A stretch of 64,000 nt of DNA from Bugulina stolonifera (taxonomy: Eukaryota; Bryozoa; Gymnolaemata; Cheilostomatida; Bugulidae): NCBI GenBank assembly GCA_935421135.1, contig OW285187.1, positions 23,498,429 through 23,562,428 on the forward strand, in the 5' to 3' direction. The notes below the pieces were generated by a model. The model ran no database searches, had not been told where the DNA came from, and worked only from the letters and a program-made list of their open reading frames with translations. This document shows positions 47,900-61,017 of this stretch, in pieces. Numbering within the stretch: position 1 is the stretch's first letter; every line of letters begins with the position of its first letter. The translations under genes and the position numbers were made by a program.

Positions 47900-49160
47900 T
47901 ATAGCAATATCCTCTCAAAAGCACACTAATATCACATTCTAAAACTCATTCTGCTGCTTGCACAGAGTTCAGGAACTTTAAAACCTTATCTCTGCAAAAG
48001 TATTAAAATGTGACAATGATTGTCCTTCGATTGCTGTCTTCATTTGTTTAAACGAAAAGACAATCTCACAGAAAAAGGGTAGTAATTATACAATACTCAA
48101 CAATAACATATTGTAATAATTTGATAAAAATTATTGCAAACAGCAGATGGAAGCAATTTGTGTAACTTGAATAAAGATAACTACTACTACTACTACTACT
48201 AATAGATTTGGTCTTGTCACCATATTTCTCATTTTATTTAATCTCAAAAATACCGCTCTTACTTACATGTAAAATCATTATTAAATAAATATTATTATCT
48301 TTGAGATTAAAACAATCTGTGTTTTATTAGTCATAATCTCTATTCTTGATTGGTCCATGGTCATGGACCCATAAAATTGCTAGTTAACTGATTTCTCTGC
48401 ATATAAGTGGTGGTGTTTCAGATTGTTGTCAGTTTTGAGTTTATCATTCATCCTCACTGTTCACTTCTTAGGTTACACCTATCACTCTATTGACATTTAA
48501 GTCGAACCTGCAGGCAGAACCACAATATCGCTGAGTATCGGTATGAAAAAAAAAATCAACATTTATAATGACTGAGTAAAACCACATACACTATAGGCCA
48601 CGTTTACTAGTCACTTAAGGTGAGTTCAGACTATCGATTTTATTGACGATTCATGGCTAAGATATAATTGGTCCTATGTAGACAGAAAATTGGCCGATTA
48701 GTTGGCTCTAAAACGACTTCAGCCTGGCAATTTCCGTACTGAAATTACTTTTGCATTAACCAATCAGAAAGCGTCAAGTCATAAAACAAGGTGTCAAAGT
48801 GAAGGCAGGTAATGAGAAGTTTGGTTTAAAATCTAGAATTATAACCTACCATATGGGACTCACATGACCCACACTAGATGAATAAAGACGAATAGAAAAA
48901 TTAGCCTGCCGACTTAGCTAGATGCTGCTGAACAGAGGTGGGAATTATTGTATCAGCATGGTAGTATGTTTGAGGCCAGGGAAACAGAACAGGGCTAAAG
49001 TCCACTTGGTAAAGGTGTTGGAACCTTTTAATAGTTTTATTGCTCTAATTAAAAATTTAATCAAATAACATGGACCTAGAGAAAGGGAAGTAATATACAA
49101 TTACACAGCACTTTTGTGACACTATTTCAGCAACTACACTTAAATTCTAATCACTTTCCA
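47900..49160. other. No gene recognised
   Basis: AT-rich, with a short (CTA)n run near 48180. Nothing coding found. Confidence 0.4.
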
Positions 49161-50176
49161 CTACATAGGATGGAGAGAATCGGGCATCCAAATTAAGCTA
49201 CAGCAAGTGCAGAACAAGGGGGCCCAGAATTTTGGGATCAGCTGGCTACGTTCAATCTCTATCAGTCCCTAGATAATCCAGACTTACATTTACTGGAATC
49301 AGGATCTTCCAGGTTGCTGTACTCATCCCCAGAGCCAGGACCCGTGGAAACCTCTCACACCCCGCCCTGACAACAGGCTTGGTGTACTCAGGTAGTCTTT
49401 TCTGTATGCCATGCGGTATAGCCGGTGGAAGAAGATCTCGGTAGCATTAGCAGTCTAACGACTTCAGGAGTAGTATCCCGAATGAAACACGAATCCCTAA
49501 GCCGTCAGTGACAGAAACTTGTGTGACTGATGTGGAACTCCTAACCCATCCTACAGGCATGCCGGGACTGTTGGCGACCAGGCCGGCGCTCTCCGCAGTG
49601 GTTGGGGATGGAGATGAACAGGCCACTGATCCAACTGACCAAACAACTTGTTGTGCTTGCAGATGTATGTGGAGGAGAGGAGCAAACAGAGAGGAATGAC
49701 GGCACCCCTAGCCGGCCCTGCATCAGCCAGCGACAACCTCAGAAGTAGTGACCAAGATGAGAGAGGTGAGGGTTGTTCCGAAGCAGGCGGAGCTCACCCC
49801 TCAAACTATAGAGCTGCTTAACCCCATTTCAGCAAAGAGAGGGCTGACTCTAGAAACGCGTAAACTTGTGGGTAAAAGTGTGGCAGATGGTGAGCGGTGT
49901 TGTTACGAAGCTGGCGCAGCGACCAAAGATGCGAGGAGTTCAGCAAAGAAGACCCCGGGTGGAGGATACAGGGGAGGGGATAAAGAGCCCGAGTTGGAAC
50001 AGGAGCCGCCTAACACTCCTGCTCTCAGTACCAACACTGACCCCTTGGGGCAGTTCCCGGATGGAGCGGAGCTACCCTTGCAAGAGAGTTAACAGAGTCG
50101 GCTTTACAGACTCGCGATTGAAACCTTCTAAGTATTCAGGCACAAAAAGTGTAAATATAAAAGTTGGCAAAAAATA
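49161..50176 (+). pseudogene. GC-shifted coding relic of unknown origin
   Basis: GC content is clearly above the surroundings. Fragments read EFWDQLATFNLYQSLDNPDL in one frame, LVVLADVCGGEEQTERNDGT in another, and two overlapping frames at 49748-50092 and 49866-50177 that are open but Pro/Glu- or Arg-rich. Many stops. The composition suggests a decayed transposon ORF (gag- or ORF1-like); no domain is recognised. Confidence 0.35.
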
Positions 50177-50179
50177 ACC

Positions 50180-51044
50180 TGAATTCTAAATCAGTCTCGT
50201 CTCAAAATTTGTGTTAAGTAATTTCTCGAATTTTGTCTCAAACTGAAAAATGCCTCGTTCTAATAATTTTTATGAATAATGTGTGGTCCACTTGTATAGC
50301 TCACGATATTATATTATTCAGTTTTTCGGATAGTAGGAATGTTTATGGCCCAAACACTTACTGCCTATTCAACAGAGTCATACAAGTTTCTCAGGTTTTC
50401 ACATGGAAGACAAGAGTGTCAACAGACAAGGCTCCGATATTTAGTGAGGAAAACAACCAATGTATATCTTGTTGAGAGATTTATACTGGATTTAACACCC
50501 ATTAGATTTGTTTCCAAAGGATGTGCATCACTTTGAGGGACTTGGATTCATGATTTGAATCTAGTTTGAGTTTGCGTTAAATACAACACTGTTCAATGAT
50601 TAAATATTTGTAGTTCCTATTATGAGAACCTCAGCCCAGTCAAACAATTGATAACTTTGCTGGTCCAATTATGACAGGAAATACAATGAATAGAAGACTA
50701 TGATCCCTGTATCAGGAGATATCTCCCTGTAGAACGTATTAGGCTATTAGTGGATTGCAATTGTTGTATTTAACCAATTATATTATCCGTTATGATGCAA
50801 TTTACAGTTTCAATGTACCTCAGTATTTCCGACGGCGATGATCTAGAATTAAAAATTGCAACGTTTATTTTTTGGACTTATTTAGCTATTAGAATAATTC
50901 TAAGAATTTGTCATTCAGATTCTCACCAAACTCTGCATACTTGATACTACTTATTTATACTGGTAACTTTACACCTAAGATGAAGAAAGAATAGAGTCAG
51001 ATTGCCAGGCTTTCTCACTGTCACAGTGAGCACACTTTAGTTTA
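50180..51044. other. No gene recognised
   Basis: AT-rich unique sequence. Confidence 0.4.
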
Positions 51045-51420
51045 CAGATCTGCCAACTCTCACGCATTGAGTGTGAGATTCAAGCAATTGCCCTATGCCT
51101 CAAGCTCCCACTCTCTTCTCACTCCATTACCCTATCAGAGCAATAAAGAAATGTTTTTGTCCCATATTAAAGTAATCAAAAATATTGTTTTTTGCCTAGT
51201 TCTACTTAGACTTGGTCAATGTTCAAGCCACAAAAGACAGTGTTTATTTTATTGAAAATATCACAATAGCCTCATGACCTTCACTGCATTCAATGTATGG
51301 AAGACAGAGATGCCCCTTACTGGCTACCATCCTATCACAACAGCCATGCACCGACATAGGCCATAGGCTAAACTATTACTATAATCTAATGATAATCTGA
51401 AGCAATTATAAAACATAATT
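51045..51420 (+). repeat. Left-end fragment of the CAGACCTG hAT family
   Basis: CAGATCTGCCAACTCTCACG and then about 370 bp similar to the first 370 bp of the complete element at 56466. The right end is missing here. Confidence 0.7.
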
Positions 51421-51567
51421 TTATAATTATTTCACTATCACTTGCATCAATGAGTTTAGGCGAACGAGGAACTACTGAAGATTAGGCCCTTCTATAATTT
51501 TCACAGCCATAGAGATCGTCAGAATGGTGAAAAACTATCTCAAGTTTAATAAAAAAACTAATACTAG

Positions 51568-54500
51568 TCTAATTTTTGGAGCACTGCACCCAGTAGTCCT
51601 TCGTCTCAATCAGATGATAAAGGTGACAATTCAGCTATCCAACTCGAAAACCAAGAAAAGAAAAGGTATGTATTACATAATAATTAATACCATTATCGTT
51701 ATACACTCAATGAACTTACTCTTCACCAGAATGAAAATGGAAAATATACATGTATAACATAAATGCATGCGCCTATTATATGCCTATGTATGGATACACA
51801 TTTTGCAATCTTATAAAAAATTGTATTATATGCTAAATGTTCTCAAAAATTCATATTATTTATTTGCCTAATTCTGTGCATAGAATCAAGATAGTCATAC
51901 TGAATATTTATTAACATTGACATTTTAATTGTCACCATTGGTGAAAGCCATGATCAGGAAGAGGCTCCAATCTCTACTATGTCTGGTAGCTATACAGGTA
52001 ACTTGAGCATGTTTCAGTTCAGATTCTACTTTCTATGGTTCTACTTTTTGCTTTTGTAGTGTTATGTTATATTTTAGAAGATCAGTGAGTATTGCATGGC
52101 ATGTGCATAAAATAGGCTTCTATGTGTAGGCTAGTGCACAATGATATGTGGTGACTGGCATCAAGACTTTTGGTCCTAACTGGTAGCTTGTTGATCCTAT
52201 GGCATTTTAGGCTTCAATAAACTTGATAATTCAACAATGCAAAATAATTTGAGTGTTCACAAACGCATTACTTTGCTATGAACATGATTTACTACCAACT
52301 GCTTATTTCAACTATACTTTTGTGAAATAGGGCAAAACCTAGTCACTATAGAAAGTGGAGAGGATGCAGAGGATCCAGAAACCCCTCCACGTAACAAGGC
52401 TAAGACAGGTAGAATTGGTGCTGCTACTTATAACACAGCATTTCAAAAGATTTGGGTTGAACAGTTTAACCATATTGGTATGAATTTCCAAGCATCACAT
52501 CCAGTTATTACTCTTACTGGGTAGATGATTAAATTATATGGGACAGTAAATTTATAGCGTTGACTCCACAAATCTACATAGATCATGCCAACCATTTTAA
52601 TAAAGCTATTTTACTAATTCGATTCTCTCTGTGTTTCTACAGTACTATAGGAGTTTCATTTAGATACATGTACAAGCAAGAACCTAACCAAAAATTAAGT
52701 TTATGAGATACATTGTAAATTCAGTTTTATTGATATCATGTAACTGGTGATAGCAATTATATCATATACGATATAGCAATTATATCATATAATTGCTACA
52801 ACTTTATTATATCATGTTTCACCTCACCAATTATTTACTCAAATAGTACAGAAGCAACCTCCCTTTTTATAAAGATTTCTAGCAATTGAGGTGGGGCCAG
52901 GTATTTTTTGCATGAAACTCTTAATTATACATAAATATTTTGATATGCAAATTTCTACACCTCACATAGTGCCAGTATAGTTGTTGTGGTCAATTGATTT
53001 ATCGTGCAAGTAAAAATAACAAACATTTGTCAGACCGCCATTGATGAGCCTGGCCGGAAAAGATTGCTTTAGTGTTAGTGCTCATGCGTAACGGCAAACA
53101 CTGTCCAATTAGAAGTGGTTGTGCCTGCGGATTTCTATAGTAACCACAATAACAACAGCTGCGCATGGCCAAATAGCAGTTACTAGTATTACTAGACATA
53201 ATTAGTAATACTAGATACATGTAGTTATAATATTGTTGTTTAGGATTGCTACTGCTATAATGCCCTAATGGCTATATGAATTGAGTTGTGGGAGGTTTAT
53301 AATGTGTTAGACTAAGGTAATACAACAGCTACAACAATGGATAATTGTTTGTTTTACTGCTGTGAAAATATCAAAGACACACCAGTTATTCTCTTCACCA
53401 TATTAACCCCCAAAAGTGGGGAATAGGTGTGAATGTGTTCTGATGTGCTGCATATAGAAAATTGGTCTCAACATTCACTCAGGGAGAACTTGTGTCAATT
53501 TTCCTAACTAGTATTCTTTAAAATTGATGAAAAAACTGGCTCTAGCAACTAAAAGTCATCAATACTTCATTACTCTAGGTATTTTGGTGCATGTAATACA
53601 CCTATATCTATACACATGTACAGTAGATAATATACCCATACATACATGTACATCCTTCTACTATATAACATAGGCTACTTGCAGTATTAGAGAGCAATAT
53701 TCAATGAATCATGCTACATGCAATGTCAACAGGGAAGTAGACCAAAAAGTTGTTGGCTCTCAAATTGGCCATGTATATTCATAAGTAGTGTAATTTATTT
53801 ATTTCCTGCTTTTAGTACTGAACATAACTAATAGTGGTAGATGAAATAAACTACATAATAATGTTACATTTTGATGTTAAATTGCAAACTATTGTTAAGT
53901 GAGTTACATATTCATGCTACATAAGTATAATATGTGGTTATTGCTCTATATTTAAAGTGTGATCAAATTGTCAATAGATTTAATAAACCAAACGAAATCA
54001 TAAAATCACCAAGTCCATCAGAAAGTGTGCATGCCGAAAGTCCTGTGTCACCATAGGCAAGCATTATTTGCTAATTTATATAAAAAGATCAGACAAAACC
54101 ATAACCATGCCCACTTAGGAAGTTCCTTACAAACACTAGCAGTTAAAACAAGTAATCTCTGTACACTGGGCTGTTACTACATGTAGGGGGCCTACTTACA
54201 ATATGTAGTTGTATCTAGGAAACGTAGATGGGGTATTGGATAAAATTCATGGGGATCAAGAAGAGAAAAATGCCAAAGGGGAGCCTCAGAGTCAGCATGG
54301 TAGACCATGATGATGCCAGATATTAGGAAGAGGCAAGGTGTTTTTTGATTGAATAACTTACAAAGCATTTTACACAAAAACACATTTGTGTGACAGCCTC
54401 TAGCTTTCCACATAATTGAAACCAAAATTATAGTGACACCAAGTAACATAAAAAACTGTAAAGGATAATCATTGGGCATTACAACACACCAACTGCTTGT

Positions 54501-55754
54501 ATAACATTCACATGTACAAGCCAACTAAACCCAGTCTTCAGGCTACTAACATCCTTGGGTCCCAACTACAGTGCCTATATTATGCATATTCAGTACTATT
54601 AATAGGGACATGTATTATAGGCCTATAATTTCAAAAAATTATGATTTAATACTTCTTAACCTCCTAGTAGATATACACGTAGGCCCTCATATATATGCAC
54701 CTCGGCTTACATCTATATATCCTAAATATGCAGATGAATGCTTATAACTGATTTAACAACAAATACTCCCCTATGGCTACTACAAGAAACATAAACTCAT
54801 GAAATTGCACTCTAGGAATTAATACATGTACATGTACATTATCAATTGATTTACCAATCAGTTTCTCAGAGGTGGAGGTGCGGTTCTAAGGTGAACTACC
54901 ACATTGCCGACTAATCCGAGCAGCACCTAATTGGCCACTGGATTCCTAGGCTGCATCCTCAGATCCTTGATGCAACATGTTCTGTACCTGCATGCGTATC
55001 TAGTAATGCAACCAGAAGTAATGCATTTCTACCAAGTTTTGAAAGCAACTCTGATGGCAGAATTTACTATTTGAGTGTTTTTATCAACTTCTAAAAGGCC
55101 TCTTAGTCTCCGAGGTCACTTTAATTTGTATAATATTTTCATTAACTGGATTATTATTGTTGCTGCTCACAACTCTTCATGCCTAGCCTATTGGTGTAGG
55201 ATGTTAACAAGTAGGAAATGTAGATAGAGAGGTGTAGGATAACAGTGTAGAAATCTATGACTTGTATGTTCATAGGAATCTCAAAAGTTCAGTAGCGGAT
55301 ATTAACAGATATTTTTCAAACTGTTCCTAACTTTATGCTATTTTAAAATGTGTTCCTTTGTTGAATGTTACATTATGTAATTTAAACAGAGTTTCTCAAA
55401 CACATTAGAAGTGTTGTGATAGCGGTGTCTTGGATATACATGACAATTTTCGAAATCGATAGAATCTGTACAATAGTACTAAAACTTGCTATTATACCTA
55501 GAACTGGCACCTTAGGAGGTGTAGAAATGTCGTATTTGAAATCAGCACAAAATTCTGATCTAGATACATGTCTTTTTATGTGGCCCCACTTCGATTGCTA
55601 GAACGGCTATTTTTTTTCAAGATATCCAGAGGTTGCTTCTGTACTAAAAGATGAAGTTGCGGGTGACAAATATCAATTCCGCTGCTTACTGTGCAAGATC
55701 ACGCTTAGTAACCGCCACATGGGGATTGCTGATGTCAGACGTCAATATGAATAG
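51568..55754 (+). CDS. Four-exon gene with disordered N-terminus and BED-like finger
   Basis: Exons 51568-51665, 51948-51997, 52331-52477 and 55630-55754 join in phase (phases 2, 1, 1; all GT-AG). Products: SNFWSTAPSSPSSQSDDKGD..., SHDQEEAPISTMSGSYT, GQNLVTIESGEDAEDPETPP then RIGAATYNTAFQKIWVEQFN, then VASVLKDEVAGDKYQFRCLL and CKITLSNRHMGIADVRRQYE-stop. Known: G-AA-(T/K)-Y-x-x-x-(F/Y)-x-x-x-W followed by F-x-C-x-x-C-x-x-x-(L/F)-S-x-x-HMG-x-x-D-(V/I)-x-R-H is the finger that precedes DUF4371/hAT-derived proteins. The expected H and C at the end are Q and Y, so the finger may be decayed or truncated. The first exon and start codon were not identified. Either a host gene or the N-terminal half of an old hAT gene. 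Confidence 0.48.
52478..54199. other. Intronic DNA of the BED-like gene, nothing recognised
   Basis: AT-rich with CATGTA motifs. A short direct repeat (GATATAGCAATTATATCATA) occurs around 52750-52795. Confidence 0.4.
54200..54455 (-). CDS. Candidate exon of a multi-pass membrane protein
   Basis: Minus strand: acceptor TATCCTTTACAG, then an open 85-codon exon, then donor ATATT|GTAAGT (phase 1). It encodes FFMLLGVTIILVSIMW (helix), a Cys-rich loop CHTNVFLCKMLCKLF, KTPCLFLISGIIMVYHA (helix) and a loop PHEFYPIPHLRFLDTTTYC. Strong splice sites at both ends and balanced composition suggest a real exon, but no neighbour exon was found and the family is not recognised. It is antisense in the last intron of the BED-like gene. 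Confidence 0.35.
54456..55629. other. No further gene recognised
   Basis: Intronic relative to the BED-like gene. No other exon seen on either strand. Confidence 0.35.
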
Positions 55755-56147
55755 CATATGCACATAAGATAATTATTTTATAAAATAATTATTATTAATT
55801 ATAATAATTTTTAATAATAGGCCTACAACAATTATATTAATTATATTACTTATAATCATAATATCTAAATATGACAATAACATGCATACGCTGATAATAT
55901 CACTGCGATAACAATATAATATCACATTTTATTACAAGTCATGACTAAGTTCAAGTAGTCGCGAGTGAGGCGTGAGAAACATGGTGGGTACTGAAATTGA
56001 AATTCAAAGCTGTTTTTGTATGGCTGCTGAAATTGCGCCGAATTGATGGCAAAGAGATGGGCTTCCTACCTTCAAGACACGAGCACGAACTATAGCCCTA
56101 GCCTCTGTTCTTACAAGGGATGCCGATAACTCATGCCGGTACCTCTA

Positions 56148-56252
56148 TGCGATAACCATAGAGGTAGGATAGAGCCAGTACTATATAGAAAGCCAGTGAA
56201 GCCGTACGGACCCACTTTTTTGCTTTAGACAAAGTTCCGGTTTGCACTTTTG
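56148..56252 (-). repeat. About 100-bp repeat, inverted partner at 61.9 kb
   Basis: ATAGAGGTAGGATAGAGCCA ... GACCCACTT and TTTGCTTTAGAC...GTTCCGGTTTGC are found reversed at about 61925-62036, with a diverged middle. Confidence 0.65.
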
Positions 56253-56465
56253 CACGTGAATGTAATTAGTTTTGCCAAAGTTTTGTGCAGTAATAACTCA
56301 TCCAGGACTCGTGACAAGTCATTTCACACGTAAGCTATTACTTTACAGTTTAAAATTTGTTAGCTGATGCTATGGTTTGCCATCCCCTGACATCCCAAAC
56401 GTATATTTTTTGATTTTTTTGAAATAATAATAATTACATTGCTACGAACTACTACCACCACTCCT

Positions 56466-59122
56466 CAGACCTGCCAACTCTCACGCATTGAGCGTGAGAT
56501 TCAAGCAATTGCCCCATGGCTCAAGCTCTCAAGCCCTTCTCACTCATTTGCCCCATCAAAGCAATAAAAAATTATTTTTTGCCCCATTATAAAGTAATAA
56601 AAATAATTGTTTTTGCATCATTTAGCACTACTTGCTTGCTTTCCCCAAGCCGCAAAACTCATACAAACAAAGGGTACACAGTACAGTTTGTTGGCATTGC
56701 CACAATAGCCTTTATTTCATTCATATAGAGCATCAATCTATATGTTGGGATACAGAGATGCCCCTTACAAACTAGGATCCTATTGCAACACTTAGGCACC
56801 TACCATAAATGATAATAATCTGAATTCAACTACAATTTTGAATGATAATCATAATATACTCAAGTATACTCATTAAAACAGTTGTATGAGCGAGCTAAGC
56901 CTAACTAGTACCTGCATTACTGTAATTTGTACAGCGACAGTGAGATAGAGTGGAATGGTGAGAAAGCATTAGTATATCAAATTTAATGAATAAAAACTAA
57001 TATTATTCTAACTATCTAGTCGCCAGTGTTCCTGGGTAGATTGGCTCTGGTGCAGACTAGTTTGTATCTGATAGTATTGCTAAATGAGATGTAGTTAATC
57101 TTATTGTTACACATTGAAGTTTTTTTTTATAGATATGGGACGATCCTGAATTATACAAATGAGTAAATGGATGCATCACAAAATGCTTATCACCATACTT
57201 TATTTAACAATTTAAAAACGAGTCGTGTAGCTCAATAACCAGGTTTTGGGTAAAGATGGGCAAACTTAAAAAAAGTTTGAGCTAATAAGCTATCTGGCTC
57301 TCACATTGGCCCTTATACCTCATTCAAATGTGATCAGACATAATTCAACACCATGCCAAATTGCCTCCCTAAATAGACGCTCAACAATATAATTATTAGC
57401 AAATGTGCTAATCTCTCAGATGATTTCACCCATCAGAAGACGTCTTAAGAAAACGGCCAAGTCTGGCACTGGGTACAGCTTGTTTCTTCAAGGGTGGTGA
57501 TATTGTGATGTTTGATTGTAGCTTCCCTACACATGTGCTGAAATCACCTAATAAAACCCTAGGGCCGACCTAACACTGCTAGATACCTATAGATACAGCT
57601 GGATTACAACCCTATACAACTGGCCAACAGGTCCAACGGGCTCCTATCATGTATATTATTGTGCATGTATAGGGCCGACCCCTGTTTCCAAGTCCAAGCT
57701 TGTACAACTTATTGTGAGCTAACACTGGTTGCTCTGGGCACTCGATTCCACAAGCTGGAAGACTCCTAGGTAGTACTTTAGGTTTCTACCTAGAATGCAG
57801 AGCATGTAAGAAGATAGAGATAACTGTATTGTAATCCAAGTTGCAACTGAAAAACAACAGAAAAACGTGACACCAACTGGCTCCGTCTAGAGTCTGAGGG
57901 ACTGATGGGCCATCGATACCCAACTAATTATTCTTCAAAAAACCTCAGCCAATGCACCATTGGGAGGGATGACTTGGACATAAAAAAGACACCCAAGGGG
58001 TCCAGCATAAAGTTTCAGCCCTTACAAGTCAGGTGGAGGATTGCGATCTATTCAAGCAGTTACTCTAATTGATCAATAGATATATGCTATCAGCTCTTGG
58101 CCCATAATAGATAACTGTACAGTCAATTCCAGTCAGCAATGAACTCAACAAGACATACACATAATAATAAACTTGTACAACTAAAATATGGTTGAGAGAT
58201 GTAGGGCCTACATTATAGAGGTAGGCGCAACTGTATGCTTTCTGGCCATAGCCAGGGTTCTTCAGCAAAGTTTTAGATGGAGAAGTTGGTTTCTCTATTA
58301 CATATGGTGTCGCCCCAACCACAAACAAAGATGAAACTATGTACTACTGTACTTATCAGACAGTATAACACATGCAATTGCATTTGGTGAATTATGCGAT
58401 ATAGATATTGTATTTACAGTTCATCACAATATGTAGGCCTGCAACTTGTTTTATCCACTTGACTTTCTACCAATATGCGTCTAATCATTAGCAACAAACT
58501 TCTTGGTAATATATAACTATAGACATGTGTTTAAAAGATATGTGGATCTTTGTACCACCTGTACGCTCGTCATAAGCAGACAAATTAACTACTAACGCTT
58601 GAGGACTTGAGCATTTACTACAACTAAACCAACTGAAACTGAATTTCATGTAATCGCATTAGGCTACATTAATGACACCATTCTATCAGATGTTATTACA
58701 GTAATAGAAGGAGCTAAGCAAATTTTATTATAATAAATCTAGGCTAAATATATACTGGTCTCTTGTAAGACCACATTAGACCAACTTGCTAAATTACTAA
58801 TTCAAAAGAAGCGTTACCAAACAATTATATTTGCATTCATTACCATTATTAGTAACTACTACTAGATTTTATTTTATACAATAACAAGTCACTATCTATT
58901 AATTAATTGGCCTACGACTACTAATTTTTATTTTCTGCCAAATTTACAAGCATGCTAGCAGCTAGTAATTAATTAAATTATATAATAATAATATTAATAT
59001 CTTTCATTACCATAATGATTATGATAATCAGTTTAGAGGCTTTGTGAGTGCCCCAATCAAAAAAGTTTTTGCCCCTTTTATGCAACTCACTCTATTGCCC
59101 CACCCCCAGGTTGGCAGGTCTG
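56466..59122. mobile_element. 2.66-kb hAT element with perfect 8-bp TSD
   Basis: Left end CAGACCTGCCAACTCTCACG; complement of the right end CAGACCTGCCAACCTGGGGG (13 bp perfect). TSD CCACTCCT at 56458-56465 and 59123-59130. The TGCCCC-rich subterminal regions are typical of this family. No transposase motif in the interior; an 87-codon minus-strand frame (58065-58328) is unassigned. The 51045 fragment belongs to the same family. Confidence 0.85.
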
Positions 59123-59130
59123 CCACTCCT

Positions 59131-59987
59131 GTTATTGCAACTAATAAATAATTTAATTTGTGGTACTATTGGTAGCATGCACAGCATGTTGAAAAGCTGG
59201 TTTAAGTTTTTTTGGCCTCGGATTAGAACAACTAGCCTGGGGAGACTCAAAACTTTTCTTAGTATTCTGGCCGGCCCTAAAGGTTTTCTGTTATCAATTT
59301 TAAATTTATAATTATAGTAATAATTATTGTTATTATATTATATATTATGACATATAATATTATAATCATAATAATACTATTAGATATTATAATATATTAT
59401 ATTATTGTTATAACTATACTATTATTTGTTATAATTATTATTAACCAATTTTTATTTTCTAAAAAAAATGGAAAATGAAATGACAATAGCGTTGTTCACA
59501 TTATTATTATTGTTATTTTTTATAGTATTTGTAGTAGTGGTAGATGTAATAGCTAGCTAGTGATGATCTAAATAGAGAGGTTAGAATTAATAAACTACTA
59601 TCACCACCAACTACCAAAACAGCCAGTAGTAGTGGGAAAAAATTTTAATAGTAGTTGACAAAAGGACTTGTGAAACTTTCAGGCATGCACTTGTTTTTAT
59701 TTGGTTATAAAAAACAAGACATAATACGTTAACATCATAAATCATACTGATGATATTATAGATATTCATTCTTATTGTTCATTATCAAGAATATGTTTAG
59801 CGTCATTCTCATGTTATGCACTGTTGTAAATAAATTTATAGGCCCTATATACATTGCCACAGTAATTATCTTATTATTGTATTATAATGTGTGCTGATGT
59901 ATGATATTACGTTGAAATAATTGTTTAATAATGTTATTAATGCCTTTCCTGTTCATATTTCAAAGGTTTTTTTATGCAACTCTAAAC
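59131..59987. other. AT-rich spacer
   Basis: Long (ATTATA)n-like stretches, no coding seen. Confidence 0.45.
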
Positions 59988-60162
59988 TCTTGGATAAATG
60001 AGTCAGAGCATTGAGACGTCTAGATTTCACACCAACCATTTATACTCAAGACTGTGCTCCGATCACTTCGAGCTAGAGAGCTTCATAACGTTCGTTGGAA
60101 GCTAGAAGTGTCTCAAGCAAGGTGTTATGCTTTCTGTATTTGGACTTCCCTAGCCATTTGCA
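59988..60162 (+). pseudogene. Second half of a THAP domain (P-type transposase), decayed
   Basis: TCTTGGATAAATGAG (SWINES) is followed by RRLDFTPTIY in one frame. After a one-base shift the text reads LYSRLCSDHFELESFITFVG, stop, KCLKQGVMLSVFGLP, stop, up to a donor CAG|GTAAAG. Known: THAP continues W...R-x-DF-x-PT-x-x-S-x-LCS-x-HF-x-x-x-(S/C)F...LK-x-x-(A/G)-V-x-S-(I/V)-F. This complements the first half preserved at 6320-6441, though it belongs to a separate copy. Confidence 0.65.
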
Positions 60163-60394
60163 GGTAAAGCACCAGGTTTAGATCCTAGTTTTGTTTGGGA
60201 TTCTTTCCGAACCAAATATTGAATGTGAACCCCAATATTCAAGTGCAATGATGTTGACAGGGTTGTTGACAAAGTAGGCTATGTAGCTTGTGGCTACAAT
60301 CGCCAATATTTTTGTACAAACTTCAATACGCTATAAATATTTGATCCTTTGTAGTTTTAGTCCAAGAAAAAAAGGCAGACGGGTGCTCAAACTG

Positions 60395-60640
60395 GGTAAA
60401 GGGACATTTAGAAAAAGACAGTTCGAAACAGGACTTTTCACAGCTGGACAGTTAGAAACAGGACAGTTCGAAACTGTGTAGATTACATTCAGGAGAACAA
60501 AACTTGCAGAAAGTTCATTTTAACTTATTAATATAATAAAAAAATATTAAAAATTAGTTAAAGTCTGGTGGTTTGGGCTTAAGCATTTCGAACTGTCTAG
60601 TGCTGAACTGTCCACTTTCGAAACGTCATTTTTAAATAGC
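60395..60640. repeat. TTCGAA-family MITE, copy 6
   Basis: GGTAAAGGGACATTTAG, AAAGACAGTTCGAAACAGGA, AACTGTGTAGATTACATTC, and an end with TTTCGAAACGTCATTTTT. It sits between the THAP half and the C-terminal exon of the P relic. Confidence 0.65.
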
Positions 60641-61017
60641 CGCACAGTCCTCAAACTGACAGTCCAGCAGATGTCCAGTAAAGTATTGTCACTTAACCCT
60701 AAAGATTCAGTAGTAGATTATTCATATGATAGTAATCTAGGTCGGTATTGGAATTGATGTTCTTTTTTATAGCATTTTATCTTGGATGATAATAATTTCA
60801 GTGTTACCATAATATTTGATGGAATAGGCTATATCATCCACACGCACGTGTCCATGTAATATATATGTACAAAGGTACAATCTGTATAAACATACCTATA
60901 TACATCTATGTTATCATAATATATATAAATATAATATGCATATAACATTCAGTGTAAAGGTGCGTTGCGTGGGAGTTTCCTAAGTTTTGAATAACTTTTG
61001 ATATTTTATTGCTACAG

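Noticed and set aside
48618..48720. GGTGAGTTCAGACTATCG as a transposon end
   Set aside because: No inverted partner or target duplication was found within the window.
60290..60481. 63-codon frame ending FETGLFTAGQLETGQFETV
   Set aside because: It is a translation of the TTCGAA MITE repeats, not a protein. The same applies to the frame at 7331-7555.
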